A DNA stretch of 64,000 bases from Haemophilus parainfluenzae (GCF_014931415.1 NZ_CP063121.1:1116001-1180000); one strand, 5' to 3'. Positions 25,756 through 33,995 are shown, counted from the first letter of the stretch. The notes: a model not told the origin generated them from the sequence alone. Numbers and translations are program-made.

Positions 25756-26472
25756 ATGGTAACAGATGAATTTAGAAAAATAGCGGTATCTTTCGCAGGA
25801 GGCGATGGTGGAAATCCTAAATCAGAAGTATGGTTTTGTGGATTAGAATGGGGGATTGGTGATGAAAGCTCGCCAGATGATTTTTATGAGAAATTTAGTT
25901 TAAGCCCTAAATTAATACCGCATTCTTGGGTAGAGGATGATTTTGATGGTAGTTGGACTACTCAATATAATAGAAAAATATGTTGGTTTTTGTGGTACTA
26001 CTACAATTTGGATTGGAAAAATGGAGAAAGTGCGGAGCATTTTGTTAAAAAATACGATGTGCTTTACCCACAAGGTATTGGTTTCAAATTAAATATGCTA
26101 CCAATCAATTTTAAAAATAGATCATCAATTAAATGGAATGATCAATTCATTAAGATGACAGGATTTGAAACATTCAACGAATATAGAGAGTGGTGCGTTG
26201 AAAATCGCGGTGCTTTTTATCGTCAACTTATAGATGAATGTCATCCTAAAGTTATTATTTGTACGGGAGTCACTGAAAAAGATAACTTTTTTAAGTTTTT
26301 TACTGGAGAAGCCGTATATGAAACTAAAGCGTTGAAAGAATTTAATATCTTCTATCGCAAGTACAATGATACTTTAATTTGTGTTTGCCCATTTTTTGGT
26401 GGCCCAAGTGGCATTAATTCTTACGACAAAATGGAAGCATTAGTAGAGTCAGTAAAAGAATTATGTAAATAA
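25756..26472 (+). CDS. unknown protein, possibly uracil-DNA-glycosylase fold
   Basis: A 238-residue protein I do not recognise with confidence. VWFCGLEWGIGDE near residue 30, YPQGIGFKLNMLPINFKNR in the middle, and HPKVIICTGVTEKDNFFKFF followed by ICVCPFFGGPSGINSYDKMEALVESVK recall the ordered motifs of uracil-DNA-glycosylase-like proteins (G-x-x-P/E-G loop, then a late H/F-P-S-type loop). The catalytic residues of true UDG are not evident. Trp-rich in the first half. It closes the first operon of the island, before a strong terminator. Confidence 0.4.
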   Translation: MVTDEFRKIAVSFAGGDGGNPKSEVWFCGLEWGIGDESSPDDFYEKFSLSPKLIPHSWVEDDFDGSWTTQYNRKICWFLWYYYNLDWKNGESAEHFVKKYDVLYPQGIGFKLNMLPINFKNRSSIKWNDQFIKMTGFETFNEYREWCVENRGAFYRQLIDECHPKVIICTGVTEKDNFFKFFTGEAVYETKALKEFNIFYRKYNDTLICVCPFFGGPSGINSYDKMEALVESVKELCK

Positions 26473-26497
26473 TTTTTTTGTTAAGTTTAACGTTGAT

Positions 26498-26540
26498 AGA
26501 TAAATAGCGACTTCGGTTGCTATTTATCTTTCTCTTGCTT
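26498..26540 (+). terminator. terminator of the first island operon
   Basis: A 14-base-pair stem AGATAAATAGCGAC/GTTGCTATTTATCT (one G-U) closed by a TTCG tetraloop, with a T-rich tail. Confidence 0.85.
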
Positions 26541-26640
26541 TAGCATATACATAATGAGATCCTTAGATAAACTACTAATCTCTAAAAAGTGTCATCTACA
26601 TTATAATGTTTAACCCTGTCTTTTCATCCTTTCATTAAAC

Positions 26641-26659
26641 TATCCGGAATTTCCGGATA
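26641..26659. promoter_or_regulatory. 19-bp perfect palindrome in the intergenic region
   Basis: TATCCGGAA, one base, TTCCGGATA. It lies about 100 bases upstream of island operator 2 in a gene-free stretch (26541-26851). No T tract follows, so it is more likely a protein-binding site than a terminator. No second copy was noticed in the window. Confidence 0.4.
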
Positions 26660-26740
26660 ATTGATTCTTTTAAGCTCTTTATTATCAAATCTATTCTAGA
26701 TTTGTGAAGATTTTCTAAAAATAACCGCTTGTAATATTCA

Positions 26741-26775
26741 CTAACGACACGCATTGTCGCTCTCCTCCCTATAAT
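26741..26775 (+). promoter_or_regulatory. island operator 2 and promoter (FtsK-gamma/Sir2/PP2C/DUF262 operon)
   Basis: CTAACGACA, CGCAT, TGTCGCTC at 26741-26762, then ten bases from the half site a perfect TATAAT (26770-26775). Downstream, a 12-base inverted repeat TTTCTATAAAAG (26777-26788)/CTTTTATAGAAA (26822-26833) spans the expected transcription start and the leader. Confidence 0.75.
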
Positions 26776-26851
26776 TTTTCTATAAAAGAGAGTTTTTTAC
26801 CTCTTACAACACGCTTAAGCCCTTTTATAGAAACAACACAGGAGAAAACTT

Positions 26852-27052
26852 ATGGCAATGAAAGTGACTTTTAAACGAGATCCGATTTTTGAGGATGTAA
26901 AAAAATTTGTACAACAACAAAAATTTGCCTCTTGCTCGATGATTCAACGCAAATTTAGTTTGGGCTTTAATCGAGCTGGGCGAATTTTAGAACAACTAGA
27001 AGAAGCAGGCGTTATTTCACCAATGAAAAATGGACAGAGAAAAGTATTATGA
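26852..27052 (+). CDS. stand-alone FtsK-gamma-like DNA-binding protein
   Basis: A 66-residue protein consisting only of a winged helix like the gamma domain of the DNA translocase FtsK: DPIFEDVKKFVQQQKFASCSMIQRKFSLGFNRAGRILEQLEEAGVISPMKNGQRKVL. In FtsK this domain reads the KOPS polarity sequence. Here it stands without motor domain as the first gene of an operon, with GGAG before the ATG. Its stop overlaps the next start by four bases (ATGA), so it is coupled to the Sir2 gene. It may act as a regulator or a DNA-targeting subunit. Confidence 0.8.
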   Translation: MAMKVTFKRDPIFEDVKKFVQQQKFASCSMIQRKFSLGFNRAGRILEQLEEAGVISPMKNGQRKVL

Positions 27053-27894
27053 AAAATGATTTAAATTATGCAGTAGAACTTATTCGCAAGGCTGACGGCA
27101 TTTTAATTACTGCTGGGGCAGGAATGAGTGTGGATTCAGGTTTGCCGGATTTTAGAAGTGTCGGCGGGTTTTGGAATGCCTACCCAATGTTTAAAGGCCG
27201 CAATATCAATTTTGAAGATATTGCGACGCCATTGGCTTATGAAACCCATCAAGAGTTAGCTTATTGGTTTTATGGGCATCGTTTATCGCAATATCGAGCA
27301 ACAATCCCGCATGAGGGCTACCAAATTTTAAAACGTTGGGCAGAAAGCAAACCGTATGGTTATTTTGTTTTTACAAGTAATGTGGATGGGCATTTTCAGA
27401 AAGCAGGGTTTGAAGAAGGGCGCATTTATGAAGTACATGGCACATTAGAGCGTTTACAGTGCGTTCATAATTGCCGTGATTTAAGCTGGTCAGCAAAAGA
27501 ATTTCAACCTGTGGTGGATAACGAAAAGTTGCGCTTATTGAGTGAGCCACCTCGTTGCCCTTATTGTCAACGTTTAGCAAGACAAAATGTGCTTATGTTT
27601 GATGATTATTTTTACAGCAGTAATTATCAAAATTTAAAACGAAATAAGCTCGATTTATGGTTAAAAGAAGTGCAAAATCTCGTCGTCATCGAACTGGGAG
27701 CGGGGAAAGCCATTCCAACTGTGCGTCGATTTTCTGAACGTACAGCAAAAGCAAAAAAGGGCGGATTTATCCGTATTAACCCACAAGATGCAGGCGTGCC
27801 GAAAATGCACTTTTTAAGTCTCGAAATGAAAGCGTTAGATGCCCTAAAAGCGATTGATAGCCTTCTAAATCCTTCTCAACAAGCGGTTGAATAA
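27049..27894 (+). CDS. Sir2-family protein with zinc ribbon
   Basis: A 281-residue sirtuin of a type different from the one at 24459. NAD-binding ITAGAGMSVDSGLPDFRSVGGFWNAYP, FTSNVDGHFQKAGF, catalytic His in YEVHGTLERLQC and structural cysteines in LQCVHNC...RCPYCQRLARQNVLMFDDYF. The conserved Asn-Asp pair appears as N-V-D. It could be a deacetylase or an NADase effector. It is coupled to the FtsK-gamma-like gene upstream and overlaps the PP2C gene by one base. Confidence 0.85.
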   Translation: MKNDLNYAVELIRKADGILITAGAGMSVDSGLPDFRSVGGFWNAYPMFKGRNINFEDIATPLAYETHQELAYWFYGHRLSQYRATIPHEGYQILKRWAESKPYGYFVFTSNVDGHFQKAGFEEGRIYEVHGTLERLQCVHNCRDLSWSAKEFQPVVDNEKLRLLSEPPRCPYCQRLARQNVLMFDDYFYSSNYQNLKRNKLDLWLKEVQNLVVIELGAGKAIPTVRRFSERTAKAKKGGFIRINPQDAGVPKMHFLSLEMKALDALKAIDSLLNPSQQAVE

Positions 27895-28646
27895 TGGAAA
27901 ATTTTTGCGAAATTACCTTCTGCCAACAAATTGGCAGCAACAAGCGACACAACCAAGATGCCCTTTTTAATGGAGAGGCGGTGTTTCAATATAAACTCAA
28001 AACGGCTGAAAAACGCCTTGAAAACCGACCGCACTTTATTGTGGGCGTGGCAGATGGTATTTCCAATAGCAACCGACCTGAAAAAGCGAGTAAATTGGCA
28101 ATGCAATTATTAAGCCAAACGGAAAGCATAAGTCGTCAAACGATCTACGATTTACAATCCAGTTTATCAGCAGAATTAGCCGAGGATTATTTTGGCTCAG
28201 CAACCACTTTTGTGGCGGCTGAGATTGATCAAGCAACTCATAAAGCAAAAATCCTCAGCGTAGGCGATAGCCGTGCTTATTTAATTGATCCCCAAGGAAA
28301 ATGGCAACAAATCACGCAAGATCATTCTATTCTGTCTGAATTATTGGAGGATTTTCCCGATAAAAAAGAAGAAGACTTTGCCACGATTTATGGCGGTGTT
28401 TCTTCTTGTTTAGTCGCGGATTATTCCGAATTTCAAGATAAAATTTTTTATCAAGAAATTGAAATTCAACAAGGGGAAAGTTTATTACTTTGTTCTGATG
28501 GATTAACAGATGGACTTTCTGCTGACGTGAGAGAAAAAGTTTGGAAACAATATGATAATGATAAATCTAGATTGACTGTTTACCGTAAGTTAATTGAAAA
28601 ACAAAGATTTTATGATGATTTATCAGTTATAATCTGTGCGTTTTGA
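27894..28646 (+). CDS. PP2C-family serine/threonine phosphatase
   Basis: The 250-residue product has the PPM/PP2C metal-binding motifs in order: GSNKRHNQDALFNG (motif 1), VGVADGISNSNRPEKAS (motif 2), FGSATTFVAAEI, ILSVGDSRAYLI, ITQDHSILSELL, LLLCSDGLTDGLS (motif 8) and RFYDDLSVIICAF (motif 11). It is a single catalytic domain with no sensor region. It overlaps Sir2 by one base and so belongs to the same operon. It presumably dephosphorylates a partner protein; no kinase gene is present in the island. Confidence 0.88.
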   Translation: MENFCEITFCQQIGSNKRHNQDALFNGEAVFQYKLKTAEKRLENRPHFIVGVADGISNSNRPEKASKLAMQLLSQTESISRQTIYDLQSSLSAELAEDYFGSATTFVAAEIDQATHKAKILSVGDSRAYLIDPQGKWQQITQDHSILSELLEDFPDKKEEDFATIYGGVSSCLVADYSEFQDKIFYQEIEIQQGESLLLCSDGLTDGLSADVREKVWKQYDNDKSRLTVYRKLIEKQRFYDDLSVIICAF

Positions 28647-28684
28647 TTTATATTATAAAAATATTCTAAGGAACCAAAATTATT

Positions 28685-29989
28685 ATGAGTGAAGAAAAAG
28701 CAAAAATACTTAAGATTGATGATGTATTCAAATTAAAATTGAGTATTCCTGATTATCAAAGACCATACAAATGGACAGTGAAAAATGTTCAGCAACTTAT
28801 TGATGATCTACTTACTCACTTCCGTGATAACAAAGTTTACCGAATAGGCACAATTGTTTTATATAAAAATGATGGTAAGTCTGAAATAGTTGATGGGCAA
28901 CAGAGACTTACTACGCTATCACTACTGCTTTACAAATTGGGGAAGAAAGACATCTTATTTTTAAATGAGGAATTTAATCATAGTATTAGCAAATCTAATA
29001 TTTTTGAAAATTATAGATTTATTAATAGCTACAATTTCCCTGAAGGATTTCAAGAATATATTCTAAAAATATGTGAAATGGTTCGTATTGAGCTTGATGA
29101 TTTAGATGAAGCATTCCAATTTTTTGATTCACAAAATGCAAGAGGAAAACCTCTTGAATCATATGATCTCTTAAAAGCCTACCATTTAAGAGAGATGAGA
29201 GGAAAGACTGATCAAATTATTCATCAATGTGTTGAGCGCTGGGAGAAATCTGCGATGTCAGATGATATAAATAATTTAGATAAAATTATTAATTCTATTT
29301 TATTTAGATTGCGTCGTTGGCATTTCCAAGAACATGCAGAAGTATTCACAGCTGATGAATTGGAAACATTTAAAGGTGTTAGCGAAAATATTGAATATCC
29401 TTATTTAAATGGTATTTTGGCTGCTGGGGCGATACAGAAAATGTCTGCTAATAACCCTTTTTTATATCGTTCAATATCACTATTTCAATCAAATCAAACA
29501 TTAGTTAATGGAGAGTATTTTTTTGATTACATTCAACATTATGCGGTGATTTATGAGCGGTTATTTAGAGAGGGTACAGGTTTATTAAGCTCATTGAATA
29601 AAATAAATGGTATAAGTTTGGAAGGTAATGTAGTTAAATTTTTAAATACTTATGCACATAGTTATCGAGTGGGTGATAAATATCTTAGAAATTTATTTGA
29701 GTGCATGCTGTTATTCTATTTTGATAAGTTTGGAGATAATAATTTTTCGGAGTTTATGACAAAGGCATTTCTTTGGGTTTATCGTTTGCGCTTTGAGTCT
29801 CAGCGTATTAGCTTTAAAACAATAGAAGATGCCGCTCTATCCAAGGATGGATTGCTCACTCATATTGAAAAGTCGATTACTCCTGCACAAGTTATGCGAT
29901 TTATTCCAAAATTAGGTGAAATTAAATTTGACAATATAGATAAAAAAATAAAAGAAATTTGGAGTGTTAAAGATTATGCTGAAAAATAA
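28685..29989 (+). CDS. DUF262 protein (ParB-like NTPase) without HNH domain
   Basis: The 434-residue product has the DUF262 core: LSIPDYQRPYKWTVKNVQQLIDDL, IVDGQQRLTTLSLLLYKLG (the DGQQR motif used for NTP hydrolysis in GmrS-like proteins) and FDSQNARGKPLESYDLLKAYHLRE. The C-terminal half lacks the His-rich DUF1524 nuclease motif found in its neighbour. Codon use (many AGA, ATA) differs from the core genes. It lies 38 bases after PP2C with AAGGA in front and overlaps the next gene. Confidence 0.85.
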   Translation: MSEEKAKILKIDDVFKLKLSIPDYQRPYKWTVKNVQQLIDDLLTHFRDNKVYRIGTIVLYKNDGKSEIVDGQQRLTTLSLLLYKLGKKDILFLNEEFNHSISKSNIFENYRFINSYNFPEGFQEYILKICEMVRIELDDLDEAFQFFDSQNARGKPLESYDLLKAYHLREMRGKTDQIIHQCVERWEKSAMSDDINNLDKIINSILFRLRRWHFQEHAEVFTADELETFKGVSENIEYPYLNGILAAGAIQKMSANNPFLYRSISLFQSNQTLVNGEYFFDYIQHYAVIYERLFREGTGLLSSLNKINGISLEGNVVKFLNTYAHSYRVGDKYLRNLFECMLLFYFDKFGDNNFSEFMTKAFLWVYRLRFESQRISFKTIEDAALSKDGLLTHIEKSITPAQVMRFIPKLGEIKFDNIDKKIKEIWSVKDYAEK

Positions 29990-31850
29990 TTATGTAAAAC
30001 CTTTTAAGATAAATGAGTTATTAAGTTACGATAAATACATTATTCCTATTTATCAGCGAAATTACGCATGGGGAGATAAGGAGATTAGTCTTCTTATTCA
30101 AGATCTTGGAAATGCTTGTCAAAAAGCAAAAGACAATTACTACATTGGTAGTTTAGTAGTCTATAAAAGAGAGAATGGAGATTTTGAAGTTATAGATGGT
30201 CAGCAACGATTAACAACACTAACGTTAATAATGTATCATTTATCTAAAAATACTTTTACTAGAAATGTTTATTTTGAGCATAGAAAGGATTCTGATTGGG
30301 CATTAGAGCATCTTGAATTAAAAAATCATATTCCTAGTATATTTAAAAAAGCTTTAGATTCAATTGAAAAACATTGGGCTATAGCTGCAGAAGCTGCGGC
30401 CCCAGAAGACTTAGTCGATTTCTTGCTCAAAAAAGTTGAAATTATTAGAACAGAAGTTCCTAAGGATACAGATCTTAATCATTATTTTGAGATTATGAAT
30501 ACGCGTGGAGAGCAACTTGAGAAGCATGAAATTCTTAAAGCATGCTTAATGAATAATCTACCCGAAAGGATTCAACGTTCGGTTTTTGCCCAAATTTGGG
30601 ATGCTTGTTCTGATATGAGCCGATATGCAGTAATGGGGATAGAATCGAATCTTAGAAAGATTATTTTTGGTGCAGATTGGCAGGATAAGCCGAAAGTATT
30701 TGATGATATTATAAAATATTATGGAAATAACGCAGGAAATACTCAACAAAACACAGATAGTACAAGTAGCAAATCATCAATTCTTGCTCTAATAGAAGGG
30801 AGGGAGCCCAAAGTAGAACAAACACTACAAAATAACGAATTTACTGAAGGTAGTTTTAATTCAGTTATTGATTTTTCTAACTTCTTGATGCATGTATTCA
30901 GAATATATTTAGAAAAATATCATAGTACTAGAGAATTTAGAGATATTTCTTTAGACGAAAAAGAATTATTAAATGCCTTTGGTAAAGATTGGTCTAAAGA
31001 AACAGAAGTTGTTAAGTTTATTGATACATTATTATCTTGTCGGTATTTATTTGATAAATATGTAATTAAGTCAAGCACATTGCGTGCAGAGGATGAACAT
31101 TGGTCTTTATGGAACATTGTAAAAGGCAATTCAAGCAACTATTACTATAAAAATACTTTTGGTAGTGATAAATCTGAATCAAATGATACAGATACCAATG
31201 AACAAACAAAAAACGCAATTATGTTACTTTCAATGTTCCATGTTTCTAACCCTTCTCGCATTTACAAAAACTGGTTATACGCTGTGTTACGTTGGTTATT
31301 TGATAATAGAGATGATATTAAACAAAGTGATTATATTAAATTTTTAGAAAAACTTTGTGATAAATTCTATTTTGGTAATAACTGCCAAGGAGAAGATATT
31401 ACCGATATCATCTTAGGAAAAGAAATTGATTTTTTATCTAATAAAGAATGGAATGATGGCGTTTTAGTTCCTAACTTTGTGTTTAATCGATTAGATTATC
31501 AGTTATGGCAGAAGTACAAAGATAAGTATCCTAAGTTTCGATTTACGTTTAGAAGTTCAGTGGAACATCATTATCCTCAACATCCATCTGAAGAGCATGG
31601 ATTAGAGAAGTTGGAGCAAGCGATCCTAGATAATTTTGGTAACTTATATTTGTTATCTCAAAGTAAAAATTCTCGTTTGAGTAATTTACCTCCAGAAGCA
31701 AAGTTAACATATTACCCTAATGGTGATTATGATAGCCTTAAACAGGCTTTAATGATGGAAAAAACAAAAGAGTTTAATAAATGGAAAGCAGAGGAAATAT
31801 TAGAGCATGGAAAAGAGATGCTTATATTGTTAAATACTCCAGTTTCTTGA
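29976..31850 (+). CDS. DUF262-DUF1524 protein (GmrSD/SspE-like nuclease)
   Basis: The 624-residue product has an N-terminal DUF262 domain (YIIPIYQRNYAWGDKEISLLIQDL; VIDGQQRLTTLTLIMYHLS; FEIMNTRGEQLEKHEILKACLM) and a C-terminal DUF1524 HNH-like domain (SSVEHHYPQHPS...NFGNLYLLSQSKNSRLSNLPPEAK). This is the architecture of type IV restriction enzymes GmrSD and of SspE. The start at 29976 uses GGAG eleven bases upstream and overlaps the previous gene by 14 bases; a GTG four codons earlier is less likely. It is AT-rich with AGA/ATA codons, a sign of transfer. Confidence 0.85.
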   Translation: MLKNNYVKPFKINELLSYDKYIIPIYQRNYAWGDKEISLLIQDLGNACQKAKDNYYIGSLVVYKRENGDFEVIDGQQRLTTLTLIMYHLSKNTFTRNVYFEHRKDSDWALEHLELKNHIPSIFKKALDSIEKHWAIAAEAAAPEDLVDFLLKKVEIIRTEVPKDTDLNHYFEIMNTRGEQLEKHEILKACLMNNLPERIQRSVFAQIWDACSDMSRYAVMGIESNLRKIIFGADWQDKPKVFDDIIKYYGNNAGNTQQNTDSTSSKSSILALIEGREPKVEQTLQNNEFTEGSFNSVIDFSNFLMHVFRIYLEKYHSTREFRDISLDEKELLNAFGKDWSKETEVVKFIDTLLSCRYLFDKYVIKSSTLRAEDEHWSLWNIVKGNSSNYYYKNTFGSDKSESNDTDTNEQTKNAIMLLSMFHVSNPSRIYKNWLYAVLRWLFDNRDDIKQSDYIKFLEKLCDKFYFGNNCQGEDITDIILGKEIDFLSNKEWNDGVLVPNFVFNRLDYQLWQKYKDKYPKFRFTFRSSVEHHYPQHPSEEHGLEKLEQAILDNFGNLYLLSQSKNSRLSNLPPEAKLTYYPNGDYDSLKQALMMEKTKEFNKWKAEEILEHGKEMLILLNTPVS

Positions 31851-31861
31851 ATATTTAATTC

Positions 31862-31896
31862 CTAACGACACAATCTGTCGCTCTACTTCTTAAACT
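31862..31896 (+). promoter_or_regulatory. island operator 3 and promoter (AAA+ gene)
   Basis: CTAACGACA, CAATC, TGTCGCTC at 31862-31883 and, again ten bases from the half site, a weaker -10 TAAACT (31891-31896). It begins 11 bases after the DUF1524 stop codon. Confidence 0.7.
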
Positions 31897-31927
31897 ATGC
31901 TCAAACCTATTAGGTTTGAGCATTTTT
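31897..31927 (+). terminator. intrinsic terminator in the AAA+ gene leader
   Basis: ATGCTCAAACCT (31897-31908) pairs perfectly with AGGTTTGAGCAT (31912-31923), followed by five T. It lies between promoter 3 and the ribosome-binding site. A transcript from upstream would be stopped; a transcript starting near 31903 would lack part of the left arm. Confidence 0.85.
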
Positions 31928-31943
31928 GATTGGAGTGATGATT

Positions 31944-33995
31944 ATGTCTAAATTCAAACTTAACCCCCCATCAGTTTCCCCTTATACCGAAAAATTAATG
32001 TTGCAACTTTTATTGGAATATCGAGGATTTGCAGAGGTTTTTCATGAAGAAGTTTGGCACTATGACAATATTGCAGCGGCTTTAGGTTTACCGAGTGAAA
32101 TGGAGCGTTGTGATGATTTTCGTGCGAAAGTAAAAAAATTATTACAAGCACGAAATAAAACGTTGCCAAAATTGACCGCTCTTTGCGTAAACGAGAATCC
32201 AATTATTGAACAAAATATTGATACGCTTACCCAGTTATTATCATTGAATGCTGCTGAGCAGACGCTTTTCCGTTTATCGGTTCAGCTACGCTTAGATGAG
32301 CCATTAAAAAAATTGAGCGAGGTATTACCAAAATCTAATTTTGTAGGGGTAAGTGAGGTATTATCAAATTTATTTGGTTTGCCAAAATCGGACATTATTT
32401 CTGCCTTAAATGATAAGGGAAAGCTATTAGGCTATGGCTTGCTTGAACGAAACTATAATCCGGATAGTCTCCATGATTATTTGGATTGGGGCAAAATGTT
32501 AGATTTTGATGAGTTTATTTCAGAACCATTAGATGAACAAACACTATTAAAATCTTGTACTCAGCCTGCGATTGAAACAAGTTTAAATTTAGACGATTTT
32601 GCTTATCTAGGAGAGATGAAAGCAATGATGCTGGATTATCTTCAGTCTTCATTTGCTACTCATAGAAAAGGTGTGAATATTTTAATTTATGGTGCGCCTG
32701 GTACAGGCAAAACGGAGTTGGCCACTTTGTTGGGGAAAGTGTTGAGCGTTTCGGTAAATAATATTACCTACATGGATGGAGATGGGGATGTGATTAGCGC
32801 TGAAGATCGTTTGAATAAATGTCGTTTTGCGCAAAAGGTGTTAGAAGGGCAATCTTCGTTATTGATTTTTGATGAAATAGAAGATGTTTTTCGTGCTAGT
32901 TTCTTTGAGCAATCAGTAGCACAGCAGAATAAAGCTTGGATGAATCAATTATTAGAAAATAACAATGTGCCGATGATTTGGCTATCTAATTCTGTTTTTG
33001 GCATAGATCCTGCTTTTTTACGTCGCTTTGATTTTATTTTAGAAATGCCGGATTTGCCGTTGAAAAATAAATCAGCACTCATTACGCAGTTAACCGAGGG
33101 AAAATTAAGTCCAGCCTATGTGCAGCATTTTGCCAAAGTACGGTCATTAACGCCGGCGATTTTAAGCCGCACAATTCGGGTGGCAAAGGAACTCAATACA
33201 TCTAATTTTGCTGAGACTTTGCTCATGATGTTTAATCAAACATTAAAATCGCAAAATAAACCGAAAATTGAACCGCTTATTTTAGGTAAAGCCGACTATA
33301 ACTTGAATTATGTGGCTTGTAACGACAATATTCATCGTATTAGTGAAGGGTTAAAACAGTCGAAAAAAGGACGGGTTTGTTGTTATGGTCCGCCGGGAAC
33401 AGGAAAAACCGCTTGGGCAGCGTGGCTTGCGGAACAGTTGGATATGCCGCTATTGCTAAGACACGGCTCAGATTTGCTTAATTGTTATGTAGGCGAGACA
33501 GAAAAAAATATCGCTCAAGCTTTTGAGCAAGCGAAAGCTGACAACGCATTATTAGTACTAGATGAAGTGGATACGTTCTTATTTTCTCGAGAAGGAGCAG
33601 ACCGAAGTTGGGAGCGTTCACAAGTGAATGAAATGTTGACACAAATTGAACGCTTTAAGGGTTTAATGGTGGTATCAACAAATTTAATTGAAGTGCTTGA
33701 TCCTGCCGCCTTACGCCGTTTTGATTTGAAACTGAAGTTTGATTATTTAACGCTGCCACAACGTTTAGATTTTGCTAAACAACAAGCGGAAATTTTAGGG
33801 TTGCCATTGTTATCAGAAGAGGATTTAAGTCAGATTGAATCGCTTAATTTGCTGACACCTGGTGATTTTGCTGCAGTGGCTCGTCGTCACCAGTTTTCTC
33901 CTTTTCAAAAGGTGCAAGATTGGCTGAGCGCATTACAAGGTGAATGTGAAGTGAAACCAGCGTTTTCTGCAACGAGTAGACGGATTGGGTTCTAA
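31944..33995 (+). CDS. double AAA+ ATPase
   Basis: A 683-residue protein with two AAA+ modules after an N-terminal helical region of about 200 residues. Module 1: Walker A YGAPGTGKTELA, Walker B LLIFDEIEDVF, sensor region MIWLSNSVFGIDP, arginine finger FLRRFD. Module 2: YGPPGTGKTAWAAWLA, LLVLDEVDTFLFSREGADRSWERSQVNEML, VVSTNLIEVLDPAALRRFDLK. Both modules look active. It may be a remodelling ATPase; no partner nuclease or protease domain is attached. The ATG at 31944 has GGAG eight bases upstream. It is the third transcription unit under the island operator. Confidence 0.85.
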   Translation: MSKFKLNPPSVSPYTEKLMLQLLLEYRGFAEVFHEEVWHYDNIAAALGLPSEMERCDDFRAKVKKLLQARNKTLPKLTALCVNENPIIEQNIDTLTQLLSLNAAEQTLFRLSVQLRLDEPLKKLSEVLPKSNFVGVSEVLSNLFGLPKSDIISALNDKGKLLGYGLLERNYNPDSLHDYLDWGKMLDFDEFISEPLDEQTLLKSCTQPAIETSLNLDDFAYLGEMKAMMLDYLQSSFATHRKGVNILIYGAPGTGKTELATLLGKVLSVSVNNITYMDGDGDVISAEDRLNKCRFAQKVLEGQSSLLIFDEIEDVFRASFFEQSVAQQNKAWMNQLLENNNVPMIWLSNSVFGIDPAFLRRFDFILEMPDLPLKNKSALITQLTEGKLSPAYVQHFAKVRSLTPAILSRTIRVAKELNTSNFAETLLMMFNQTLKSQNKPKIEPLILGKADYNLNYVACNDNIHRISEGLKQSKKGRVCCYGPPGTGKTAWAAWLAEQLDMPLLLRHGSDLLNCYVGETEKNIAQAFEQAKADNALLVLDEVDTFLFSREGADRSWERSQVNEMLTQIERFKGLMVVSTNLIEVLDPAALRRFDLKLKFDYLTLPQRLDFAKQQAEILGLPLLSEEDLSQIESLNLLTPGDFAAVARRHQFSPFQKVQDWLSALQGECEVKPAFSATSRRIGF

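Noticed and set aside
23503..31883. The repeated CTAACGACA/TGTCGCTC sequence as a transposon-type repeat or RNA terminator
   Set aside because: Only five to six symmetric base pairs, no T tract, no target-site duplications, and a constant distance to a -10 element fit an operator better.
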